Below the pieces are notes generated by a model. The model ran no database searches. It saw only the letters and a program-made list of their open reading frames with translations, and was not told the DNA's origin. DNA of 64,000 nt from UBA4782 sp034430215 (GTDB taxonomy: Bacteria; Chloroflexota; Anaerolineae; Anaerolineales; Anaerolineaceae): contig DAOUFE010000006.1 in NCBI GenBank assembly GCA_034430215.1, positions 109,881 to 173,880 on the forward strand, in the 5' to 3' direction. Below, in pieces: positions 1 through 12,700 of the stretch. A program made the translations under genes and the position numbers. The number at the start of each line of letters is the position of its first letter. Within the stretch, counting starts at the first letter, position 1.

Positions 1-3000
1 CGGGAACGGGCACAAGCCTGACGTTGGATATGGATGGCGCATCTGGAGAGCTGGCAAGAATAAGCGGCACCCTGGACTTGAACTTCTTTGATTTCTTTAC
101 CGTAAGCGGAAGCATCGCGATCGAGAAAAAGAGTGGAAGCATCAAAGCCTTGCCATTGGTGTGGACGGATAAACTTACTGATCTGGTAACTGTTGCGGTA
201 GATGAATTATTGATTGGTGGCAGTGGTTTGTCTGCTTTCGCTGGTTTGAATGGGGGTACCTCTAATGCTGTAGGTTTGAATCTCACGAATGTATCATTCG
301 GATTGGCAATTCTGGTCGATCAAAGTCTGGCTAACCGAAAATGGGCATCACTGAAAGCCACTGCTGGCGGGATCAGCCTGGTTGGCATCAGTGGATTGAC
401 ACTGAGTGCTACAACCATGGATGTGGAGATCAATCGCCCCGCGAATGATAATACCGTAGTTGATTATGCCAGCCAATCGCTGGAAGTAAGTACCGGAACA
501 AGCAGCTCATTGACATTGGATATGGATGGCGGCGAAGGTACACTTACCAGAGCTTCTGGAAACCTGACTCTGAATGTAGCTGATTTCTTCACTGTCGAAG
601 GTGATTTTGCCTTTGAGAAGAAGAGCGGAACAATTCAGGTTCTACCATCAGGTGGCACGGTGACTTCGGAAGTTACAGTAAATGAGTTGTTACTGGGTGG
701 AAATAATGTCAGTGCCTTCGCTGGTATCAATGGTGGAACCGCTGATGCAATAGGATTGAATCTGGAAGGTGTGAATTTCGCTCTGGCGATCATGAATGAC
801 AGTGCCACTCCGACACGCACCTGGGTGACATTAAAAGCAACTGCCAGCTCGTTCAGTTTTATTGGATCAGCAGTTGTTGAGGTGGGTGGATCCAACATCA
901 ATATCGAGATCAACCTGGCAGCAGCGGATGGCTCTATTGCCGATTACGCAGGAACCAACAATCTGACCGTCAAGACTGGTCCTACAACAAGTGTTATTCT
1001 CGATCTAGCAAGCAGCCTTGGCGAGTTGATCCGTGCCAGTGGCAGTTTCATTTTAAAAATCGCTGATTTCTTCTCTTTGAGTGGTGACCTGGCATTTGAA
1101 AAGAGTCAGACCGATATCCTTGTGAAGAAAGATGGGATTTCTTCCAGCATTACCGTGGACCTGTTAGCCATTGGTGGCAATGGTTTAAGCGGTTTCGCCG
1201 GGATGAATGGCGATACTGCCAATGCTGTTGGATTGAGCCTTGGCAATTTATCTTTTGCCCTGGCATTAATGGCAAGCCAGACAGATCCCACGCGTAAATG
1301 GATGGCATTGAAGGGGTTAGCAGGGAATGTCTCATTTGTAGGGATAAACGGGTTGAAATTATCCAGCAGTGAGATCCTTATTGAGATCACACGGGCAGCA
1401 GCGGATGGTTCGTTGGTGGATTATGCAGCCCAAAATCTGACTATCACTACAGGTCCGACCAGTTCGATCACCTTCAATATGGGAGCAGATGAAGGTGTAT
1501 TGACACAAGCCAGTGGTATATTAAATATCAATGTATTCGATTTCTTCATTGTTAATGGTCAGTTCTCATTTGTAAAGAAGAGCGGAACAGCAAGAGTGAT
1601 GAAGACCGGCCCTCCAGCGGTGGATCAGATTATCGCTGTTGATGAATTAATCCTGTGTGGGTTGAATGTTAATGCGTTTGTAGGGATGAACGGCGGCAGT
1701 GCAGGTGAGATTGGATTGTCTTTGAGTGGTGTGGACTTTGGATTGGCGATCTTTACCAGCCAGGCAGATCCTACCCTGAAGTGGACTTCACTCAAAGCCA
1801 ATGCAGATGGATTTAGTTTCACGGGGATTGACGGACTGATTTTCAATGGCAGTAATCTCAATGTAGCTATAAATGATACCGCCAGTGATCAAACTGTGAT
1901 TGATTTCAGTGGTGAAAACAACCTGGTGATCGATAATGGTCTCACACTGGATATGGATGGCTCCCTGGGCGAATTAATGCAAGCCAATGGTATGTCCACG
2001 ATCGACCTGTTTGGGTTTGTGAGTGTGAGTGGGAGTTTTGGGGTCGAGAAGAAGAGTGGGCAGAGCGTGGTGCTGAGCAGTGGGGAAAGTGTGGAAGCGA
2101 ACCTGCTGACGATCGGGTTGGCGAACGTGAGTGCGTTTGTGGGGTACAACGGGATCGGGCTGGAGTTGGCGGATGTAGATTTAGCGATAGCGCTGTGGAG
2201 TGAAGTGGTGGTGGCGCCAGCGGTGGGTCGGAAGTGGACGAGCGTGATGGCGAGCGTGGGGAGTGCGTCGTTCGCAGGGGTGGACGGGCTGACGATGGTG
2301 CTGACGAGTGCGGGGATCGTGATCAACAAGAGTGGGGTGGACGGGAGTGTGGTGGACTATGTGGTGGGGGATGGAGAGAGTGCGGCGACGGAGTTGACGG
2401 TGCAGGTGGGGCCGAGCGACAGTGTGACGTTTGCGATCGATGATGTGAATGGGAATTACATGCAGGTGACGGGGAGTGCGACGATCGACCTGTTTGGGTT
2501 TGTGAGTGTGAGTGGGAGTTTTGGGGTCGAGAAGAAGAGTGGGCAGAGCGTAAAACTTTCTACTGGTGTAACCGTATCAGCTAATCTCCTTACCATTGGT
2601 CTTTCTAATGTAGATGCCTTCTTTGGTTTTGGTGGTGGAACAGACGATGCAATGGGATTCCAACTCCAGGATGTTGATTTCTCTATTGCATTATTTAGTG
2701 AAATTGGTGGTTCTTTACGAAAATGGACAAGCGTAAAAGGAAATGTTGGATCTGCTGCTTTTGTTGGATTCACAGGATTAGAATTAACTGTTTCAAGCCT
2801 GGGAATTGAGATCAACAAAAAGGCAGCAGATAATTCAGTTATTGATTATTCAAAGAATCCACTTGTTGTTACTGTAGGGCCGGAAGATACTGTTACATTT
2901 GACATGTCTGGAAAATCTGGCGAGCTTATGCGTGCTTATGGCACGATCACCATTGATATCGCCGATTTTGTTTCAATTACTGGTAGTTTTGGATTTGAAA

Positions 3001-3790
3001 AGAGAACAACAGGTACCACATCCACCATATTAATTGGTGCTGCAGGTATTTCCACTTTCCTTGGTTCACCCGATGGAACAATGGGTGTACGAATCAAGGA
3101 TGCTGGCTTTGGAATGGTATTGATCAAGGCAGCGGGTGGCAATAAATATGCTTTGAACGCGACAGGTTCTGCCGAACTGGTTGGTTTTGAAGATATTCTT
3201 CAATTGAGCGGCACATTATCAGTACGGGTAAATAACTCTGGATCCATCATTCATGAAGACATTCAAGTTGGTCCCGATACTTTTGTTCCGGTGTATTTCA
3301 CTACAACTGCCAATGTTATGGGAATCTACGGCAGTGCTACATTACAGATCGTTGATTTTGTCGCCATATCGGGCAGCTTTGGTTTTGAAAAACAGATTTC
3401 TGGCACTACCACAAAATTACTAATCGGCGCTTCTGACATTGCCATCTTCCTGGGAGTGGATGCAGGAACTCCAGATGTGATTGGTATTCAAGTAAGCGAT
3501 GCTGACCTGGGTCTGGTTTTATATAAGGATGGCACGGCTGCATCCACTTATGCATTGAGCGCAGATGGCACCGCAGCATTGGTAGGTCTCGATGGATTAC
3601 AGATCAGCGGTTCGCTGGGTGTCAAGATCAACCAGACCGGTCGCACGGTGAATGAAGTTGTGCATACCGAAAACGGTGATATCCCAATCAGGTTCACCAC
3701 TGCAGAGAATATTAAGATCTTCAGTGGTAGTATCACACTTGCAGTAACAGGTATTTTCACTCTTTCAGGTACTGTCTCCGCAACAATAAA
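1..3790 (+). repeat. N-terminal tandem ~160-residue protein repeats (about nine units)
   Basis: Units begin near 24, 518, 1001, 1474, 1947, 2432, 2900, 3300 and 3694. The period is ~470-490 bases for the first units and ~400 for the last ones. Each unit runs: a DMDG-like or FxM-like strand, G-E-L-x-x-A-x-G, a D-F-F/V-x-V-S-G segment, F-x-x-E-K-K-S-G, an A-F-x-G-x-N-G-G turn, then R-K-W-x-S-L-K-A and an I-x-I-N strand. Units are strongly similar in protein but mostly diverged in DNA, except for one exact block described separately. The first copy is cut by the window edge, so more units probably lie to the left. I do not recognise a named domain. Confidence 0.85.
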
Positions 3791-6700
3791 AGCCAACGGC
3801 ACTGTTCTGTTGGATATCCCGGATGTGGCGTTGTCAATCAGTGTTGATGGTACCGAGATGTTCAATATTGCAGCAGCAGCCAGGTTCAGCATTAGCAAGA
3901 TTGATGGCTTCAAGCTTGTGGATATGCGTGTGACGAACTTCACCTTCATGGGAATTGATGGCGGAAGCCCGACACCTAATTACACGGGAACAGCAGTCGA
4001 TATTTTCAAACAATCTCTTCCCACAACCACACCTGCTGCAGGCAGCAAACCTGATGCCAATCTCGATTATCCAATCAATGCAGGTGAGATCGATGCTACC
4101 GTTCTCAACAACAAGAAATACATTGATATTATCTATAATGATTATTCCGGTTTGGGCTTGAATCTGGCATCGATCACAGATGAAACGCCTGAATTTACTA
4201 TTACAGGTGTTGGTGTTGGCGATGCCGTTATTGCCCAGATCGAACAGATTTCGCTTACTACTTTTAGATATTACTTTACCGATAAAGATCCCAATAACAC
4301 GATTGGATTGTTCCGGGCTGGCATTGTAAAGGTTCAATTCATCGAAGGTTCATGGGAAGATAAGAAGGGGCAATCGAATGTTCTGGAAACGGAATCCTTC
4401 ACTGTAGTTGCTGGTTCTGCTGCAACCACGAAGACCATTCCGCTTGGGCCAATTTCACTGGAAGGCCCTTCGATCGGTCTGGAGAACCTGCAATTTAAGA
4501 TGCTTAAAGACGAAAGTGGAGCTTTAATAGGTCCACAACTATTGATCATGGTTGCGATCGGGCTTGATAAGGCATCCTTGAATTTTGGATCCAGCCAGGG
4601 AACCAGTGGAATTAAGAGTGAATTGACCAGCATCAAAGGTGCATTTCAAATTGCTGTAACTTTGGATATGGCAAACCTGTTTGCTATGCCTGATATCAGC
4701 GCCACGGGTAAGTTTGCTTTCTCTGTCGGGACTCTGCTCGTAGAAATACCGAATACTTTAACAGTGACTGGCACCTCCATCAATGTGAAATATGATCCCA
4801 ATGGCGCAGCGGACCAGGAAATCGTTAAAGTTCAAAGCCTGGCTATCACCATCATCCCGATCAACCTGAAAGGCACATTAGAGCCTTATACCCGTAAGGA
4901 TGGAACGATCATTCCCGGGTTGAGTATCAGAGCAAACGGTTTTGGGTTAGGTAGTGCTGCACTTCAGTACACAGGCGAACTAAACTTTGGCACAATATTA
5001 AAGTTGAACGGTGTAAAAGCCGGAGTATCCGATTTTCAGATCACATTTGGCGAATCGCTTGCATTCAATGGAGAAGTATTCATTGCAGCTGACAGTGCAT
5101 TATTATTCCCTGGAAGCTCATTCTCATTCAGCATCACTGATGGACCAGATGTTGGGATTGAAGCTGTTCGTGCCACATTGACATTCACTGCTGGCGTACC
5201 TGATGGATTCAAATTCAAAGCTGACCAATTCTCCTTCAAATTCGCAGGTGTGATCACCGTTTTTGGCAGCAATATCTACATCAATACGAACGCAGCTTCA
5301 GATGAAGTTGTAGCTTCATTCACATCTCTGGGAGCATCCATTTCAGCAGGACCCCTGCAGGTGGCTGGTGAGATGCGCAACTTTGCTTTCCTGGGTGATG
5401 GCTCCTTCCAGACACGAGCAGGATTTGGTGTTTTCATTGATACCAATGCCCTGACTGGAGCATCTGTAGGATGGCCAAGCTGGATGCCAATACGGATAAC
5501 TGAGGTTGGTATTGAGTGGCCTGATATTAATAACGATCCATCTGATTTTGTGTTAACTTTATCTGCTGCAGTCACTGGTTTATACGGTTTACCTTTTGAG
5601 TTTACCGGTGCAATCGACGGCATCAAGATTGACCTTGGCTTACTGGCTGATGGTAAATTCCCGATCATCGATATTGCATCAATTGCAGTGGGTATAAAAG
5701 GGAATGCGTTTGGTGGTACGATCCAGGCTTCTTTGATTGGTGGCATTCTGCGGGTGGACTCGAACGGAAATATGATCCCTTCGACGGATTCCACTACACC
5801 TATCGCAGACCGCATCTTCTTTATGGGTGTTGAAGGTGGCTTCATGATCCCTGGTGTCGGTGGCGGGTTCAATATCCGGTTTGCACTCTCTGAATTGGGA
5901 CCATTAAGCGTATCCATCACCGCTTCTGTTCCAGGTGGTATTCTACTCGAACCCATAAGTGGTTTGACGATTAATGATTTCAGTGGTGGTGTTGAGTTCT
6001 TCAAGAGCCTGCCATCGATCACTGATCCAACAAAACTTCGCTCGATCCTTTACCCGGCAAGCAACGCTATAACACCCGATATCTGGCTGGAGACTGTAAA
6101 ACAACAAGTTGTTAAACAATATAAAGCCATTCAAGCTAACCCGAACCAGGAAGGTTTCGTGGCAGCGTTGACTTCCCCAATGATTATTTATGGTAGTGGG
6201 AAGATATACACAATTTACGCTTCAAAGTCTTCCTTCAATGGCGCGATCCAATTCCAACTTAGTACCGATGGAAAATTCCTGGCAAAAGGAATCCTGTATT
6301 TTGCCAATGATATGCTCAGTCTTTCAGCGTCACTTTATGCAGACCTCTCCAAGATCGCTGAAGGCAGTGCAACCATTTTGTTCTTGGCTGATATTCCCGA
6401 TCAATTCCGATTCCTGGTTGTTTCCGGTAAATTCCAGATGGGTTTTGTAGGCGCAGATGGAAAACCCGTCGAATTCACTACCGTTGAACCTTCTGCTGTT
6501 CCAACCGCCAATCTGGCTTCACCAGCATCCGGTAGTTCGATAAGCTTGAATGCCCTAAATTCTCAGCAATATATTGATATTGAATTCCTGCCCAGTGATG
6601 GAGCAGAACTGACTTTATCAAGTATTGATGGTGATGAATTCACCCTTTCTGGTGGTGCAGCATCTGGTGTTACCTTGACAGCCGGTGCACCAACCCTGGT

Positions 6701-9700
6701 TGCTGGTACTACAAGCACATACCGTTACACATTTAGCGGTTTATTCACAAAGGGTGATGTTCAAGTAATCTTCAATTCAGGAAGCTGGACGGACTCGAAA
6801 TCAATCAATAATGAGGGAGAAACAGAAACCTTTACTCTGGTAGTACCGTCGGCAAGAATCGTGGCACCAGAAGATGGAAAGAGTATCAGCAATTCTGCTA
6901 TTAACAATAGTGGGTATATCACTATTCGCTTTGACCTGCCCACTGATACCACATTGGATGCAACAACAATCAATGGAGATGAGCTTCTCTTAACCGGTGA
7001 TGGGATTGGAACAGTTGTGTTGGGCAACCCGGTGATGGTTGACGGTACAACCTATCAATACTGCTTTACCGGTAGTTTTTCTGCGGGTCAGGTACTGGTA
7101 AAAATTGTTGAAGGTTCTTTCAAAGATTCCGCTGGCACAACGAATCAAGAAGTAAACCAGAGCTTCCTGGTATACGGCACAACCGCAAATCTGACTGATC
7201 CAGTTGCTGATTCTGCCATTGACGTAACCACGATCAACGACCGCGGTTATATCGATATTACATTCATCACTACTGGCACTGCAATCATAGATACTTCAAC
7301 AATCAATGGTGATGAATTCATCCTATCTGGTTCGGCACGCAATAGCGTTGTTCTCACAGGTACAGCTACCCTGGTATCTGGAAACCGATATCGTTATGCA
7401 TTTACTGGTGCCTTTACACCTGGTACTCTCACAATAACATTTGTTGAGGGAAGCTGGATGGATAACCAGGGTAATTCGGCAGTTGCTAGTTCTCAGAACG
7501 TTACGATAGCTGGTCCAACTGCTGTACTTTCTGATGGTCTGGATAAACCCACCGTTGGCTTAAGCATTATCAATGGAAAACAGTATATTGATGTGAGTTA
7601 TCGGGCTACTTATGGCGCAAATCTCAATCTGGAAACAATAGATGGGAATGAGTTCATTTTATCTGGAGCAGGCGCCGCAGGGATCTCGGATATAGGCACA
7701 CCAGTTCTGGTTGATGCAACTACCAATACCTATCGTTATCAAATAACCGGCAGTTTCGTCAATGGTCCGGTTGTGGTAACTTTTATCGCCGGTAGTTTCG
7801 GAGATAGTGCTGGATATTCAAATATTGAGTCATCCGCAACATTTACATTGGTATCACCCACTGCAGACCTGTACTCTCCAGTGCTTAAAGATTCAGTCTT
7901 TTATGATGATCTCAACCAGATTGGATACATTTTTGTCACTTTCAATGACCCGACCGGATCAGGCATCGATATCAGCACCCTGGACGGAGATGAATTATTC
8001 CTGTCTGGTGCGGGTATTGCTGGAACAGATGCAGTTCACCTGGTTTCAGGTGCTCCAACATCAGCTGAAGATCTACGTACTGTACTTGGTCTATCCGCAA
8101 ATGCCTATCTCCCAGCGAACACATATGGATATCAGTTTATTGGTAAATTTGTGCAAGGTGCAGTAGGTGTTCAATTCAATGAGGGTAGTTTTGCGACAAT
8201 TAGTGGCGCAACCAACCAGGAAGAAAAGGAAGGTTTCACTGTTATCGGACAGGCAACAACTTTCCAGATCATCATCGGTGGTTCTGTTGCTTACTTTGTT
8301 CCTTTTATCAATACAGAATTATTTGCCATTGAAGGTGAAGCAAGCCTCACAACCGAAATATCCGAATCAACTGCGAGATTCATTCTGGAAGCATCCGGCT
8401 CAATGCGAATGATCTATCTGGGTACGATTGCTTCTGCCGCAGGAAAATTTGTTTTATCCATACCCGAAAGTGGCGTTCCGGAATTGTGGGGTGTTGTAAA
8501 CCTGGAGACGAATTTCGAGAAACTGCTGGCTCTTGGAGTAGACCTGGATGTATTTGCTGAATTGCATCTGAACACAACAAGTGAAACCAAGATCGAGACA
8601 CTTGATCTTCCTGTACTTCAGGCTACATATAAAGATGAATACAAGGTCGGCCTTGATTCTGCCCTATTCCCATTGGAACTGGCTCCTGAGTTTACAAACA
8701 AGCATCTGGCTCTAAATACCACCGGCACACTCAATGTTACCGTATTAGAAGCGGGTGTGAAGTGGCAGGTCATTGATCAGGATGGAAACACCTATATTCT
8801 GGAAGTAACGACCAATTCTGCTGGTGTAAAGAAATTAGCCGTATCCCAGGTGAAGCAATATACACTCAAACCTGAATCCTTTACCATTGAAGCAGCCGGG
8901 AAACTGGTATTAGGGAAGCCTAATTCCAGTAAGACAGCGATTGAAACTGAATTCGCCCGTCTGAGCGGTGTCTTCTCAATAGAGATCAATGAAGACGGAT
9001 TACAAATATTCGCTGCTGGTGAATTCCATATAGGTCCTGAATCTGTAACTGTCTTTGATCTGACAGCGGTAGGTCTTATTGTTGTGAACAATAAGGGTTT
9101 TGCTGCCAATCTGGAGATCACCCGCGACATTGAAATGGGCAGTTTGGTAGATTTCAATGCCTCGTTCAATATTGTAACGAATATCACCGAAACCGATATT
9201 GAATACAAGGTATCTGATCGTTTCTTGCAGGATGGATATTTATCTGACCGATTCATCAGTAATTTACAATTAGGCACCGGTGATTGGTTGATCGACTTCA
9301 CCGATGATGCAAGCAACGCTACAAGAAATGCCTTGAATAACAGCCTGCTATCCGCTGCACTATTAACAGCCATCCTTGGCGCAGGCGTGACATTAAGAGA
9401 AGATGCTGCCGTAAAAGTCATATACAAGGGTTCTCGTTGGGAAGTTACCGATGTTGCTGGCAATGAATATATTGTTCAGGTTAATTCAAGCGGCAAATTG
9501 GCTGTTTACAAGTCTTTAGGCAGGCAGTATCTGAGAATAAGTGCTGGAACCCCATTGATCGATGGTTCGGTAGATGCGCCGCAGGCATACATCGTCATCA
9601 TGGGTACCGGTAAACTGACGTTTGTCGATGCTTTTTACTTTGATGGTCTTTTCCGAATCGAACTATCCGAAACCAATCTGATCATGCGAATGGAAGGTGC

Positions 9701-12700
9701 TCTTGCACTAAAGATTGTTGATACTACGATCATGAGTGGTACTTCGACCGGTGAATTGCGGATCAATGCAGAAGGACTCGTGGGATACCTGGACTTTACT
9801 GTTGGTATAGGGTTACCCGATACAGCAGGTTTCGGACTACGCGGAAAATATCAACTGGAAGTCAATACAACCAGCAGCAACCAGATCATCAAGCGATTCA
9901 AATTAGATACCAATGGCAATGCCATAGTAGAAAATGGCGAGTTTGTTCGTGAAGATTACACTATTGCCCCTGAGTCTGTAAGGTTGTATATGGGTGGGGC
10001 ATTGATCCTTGGAGAAGGTGTTCTAGAGATCATTGGCTCCATTGAGTTCTCCGCTGGAGCTAACGAAGTCGCATTGGTATTCGATGCGAGAGTGACCATT
10101 CTGGGGGTTGAATTTGGGGTATTAGGGGCAGGTGCAATAGTTATTTCACCCTCATTTGGCCTGGCCCTAGATATCGCATTGACATTGGCTGCTAATTTCA
10201 ATGTTGGCAGTATAGGACTTAATATTGATGGCGCTTTCAGACTGAGGATCAACACAACTGGTAGCGTGATCACTACCATCGGAAGCAAAACGCTGGATAC
10301 ACCTCTACCAGCAGGTCCTTACTTCAAGTTATCCGTTACCAGTAAAACCGATTCAAGCCAGGCTGCTTCTGTTACCCTTTCTCTTGGTGTGAGTGTTTCC
10401 TTTACTGCATTCTTAAGCATTGAGTTCCGCAAAGAATCTGGGAATCTCATTCTTGATGTAGTTCTGAAAGATATTGGCATCACGATTGATGGCAAGAGTA
10501 ATACTTTCGCTGAAGGTGTTATGCGTATCAGCAGTGATGGTTTGATCGTTGCAGCAAGAATTGGAACTGGTGAAGATCCAAAGGTATATGACCTTTCTGG
10601 TGGGGGTCATACGATTGAATTATCGATCATTGCAAATATATCATTGGAAATCAACACAACAGGGAAAGCTGTTACGATTGAAGATTTTCAATTTGAAGCT
10701 GGAAAATATGCCAGATTTGGTGGCGCAGGTTCAGTCAAACTGACATTTGATAATAAAGTATTGTTTGAAATTTACGGTTCAATTTCCATCACTGTTGGTG
10801 ATATTTTTGATGAGATTGTAGTAAACGGAAGAATGAATGTTGGACCATTAGGTGCCTTCATCGTTGATGGAAAACTGGTTATTTATCATTCTGGCGAGAA
10901 CAAAGGATTGCTGCTTGCATTACAAATCGCCTTAGATGGTGATACCGATACGATTGAAGCTGCTGGTTTCTCTTTGAAAGCATGGTTCCAGCTTGAAATC
11001 AATCTCACCAGTATTGCTCAAACAATTACCCGTGCAACAGTTGACGCAAATGGGAATATTATAAAAGACGTTGATGGCAATATTATTTACGAAAGTATTG
11101 TTATCAATCCGTGGACGGTACGCGTTTTTGCAGCCGGTGTTATGAGAATAACTGGATTCCTCGATTTTGTGGGAGGATTCGAGTTCTCCTTTGTTCCACC
11201 CGACCTGGTGATCAATTTCATCGCAAAAGTAAATATTCTGGGTGTCACTTTCTCAGCATTGGGAGGTGGCGGTCTTTACTTTGGTGAAAATGGTGGATTG
11301 GCTTTTGCTCTCCAGCTTTCTATTATCTCTGGAGCTGCATTTGGCGATTTTATACAATTCACTGGTAATTTCGATGTGCAGGTAAACACAACCAGCGTTA
11401 CCCGATCATTTGGTCTATTTGGTAACACTGTTGATGTCGATCCTTATACTTTCATGATCCATATCGATGGCAGTATGGTGGCAATGAATGTCATCACCAT
11501 TCAGGGTGAATTCTTTATGCAGGTAAGCCCTGATGGTTTTGAAATCGAAGTCTTGGGTATTGTCGAAATTCCATTATTTGGTTCACTGAATGTAGCAGGA
11601 AGTATGAGCCTTACTTCTGCAGGGTTGGTTGCCAGCTTGCAGGTTGGTGGAGGTACTTCTCAAACCCTTGCTGCAGCAGGCTTGACATTCACTGGTTATT
11701 TACAATTGGAGATCAATACCACGAACAGCGAAGCTACCATTCAGAGGCTTGCCATCAACAAGCGGACGGGTGTGATCTCTGGCTTCGAAGAAGGAACCAT
11801 TGCTGCTCAAACAGTGCGACTGGTTATCGGTGGCATGTTGAAAGTTGGACCTTTTGAAATCTCGGGTCAATTTGACATTCTCATCAGCACTGTTCAAATG
11901 GCGATCAATTTCAATGCGTTTCTCTCTCTTGGTGGGTTTGGTGAATTCAATGTGATCGGCGGTGCCATCATCAATGTAGATCCAGGTTACTTCGCCATGT
12001 ACCTGGGTTTGGGCGCCAATGTAATCGACTTCGGTGTTGTAAGCGTATCAGGTAACTTCTACCTCTGGATAAATACTGATTCTGAAGCGCATGATGTAAA
12101 TGGAATAACCGTTGCCGGTAATACTTTCAAAGTTACCGTAGATGGAAAGATTAAATTATGGCTGTTTGAAGCCAATGCCACCTTTAGAATAGGTGTTGAA
12201 AACGGTATCTTCGAATTATATGTAGATGTCTGGATTGATTTCTTCCGTTTCATCAATGTTCATGTCACGGGAGAAATTCACTCTGATGGATGGTTCTATA
12301 TTCACGGTAGTGTTTCAGTACACATTGATTTGTGCGTCTTTGTTCTCAAAGGTGGGTTTGAACTTACGATATCCAGTGATGGATTATCAGGACGTGCCTG
12401 GGGTGAGGTCGATCTGGTCATTCCCATGTTCTGGCCTTTCGATGATATTGAGATTACTTTGGCTGGAGTGGAAGGAACGTTTGAATTCAAGAAGACAGGT
12501 ATCCACCTGGGAATTAATATCACGGTATTGGGTATCACCTTCAAAGGTTCGATTGATTGGTCATGGGATAGCCCTGTAATCGCGACACAGATTGGCAGTG
12601 TATTGCGGCTAAACATGGGTGTAGATGCTGGCGCTCGTGGTGATCATTGGGATGATGATAATGCGGAGTCTTACACCATCACTCATGAAGGCGGGTCTGC

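Noticed and set aside
24..26. TTG at 24 as the start of the giant gene
   Set aside because: The frame is open to base 3 and the residues before it belong to the same repeat, so the gene begins outside the window.
5276..6022. Long minus-strand frame within the giant gene (others at 22382-23095 and 34001-34594)
   Set aside because: Antisense shadows created by the codon pattern of the beta-repeat protein; no ribosome sites and low-complexity Pro/Ser/Val-rich products.
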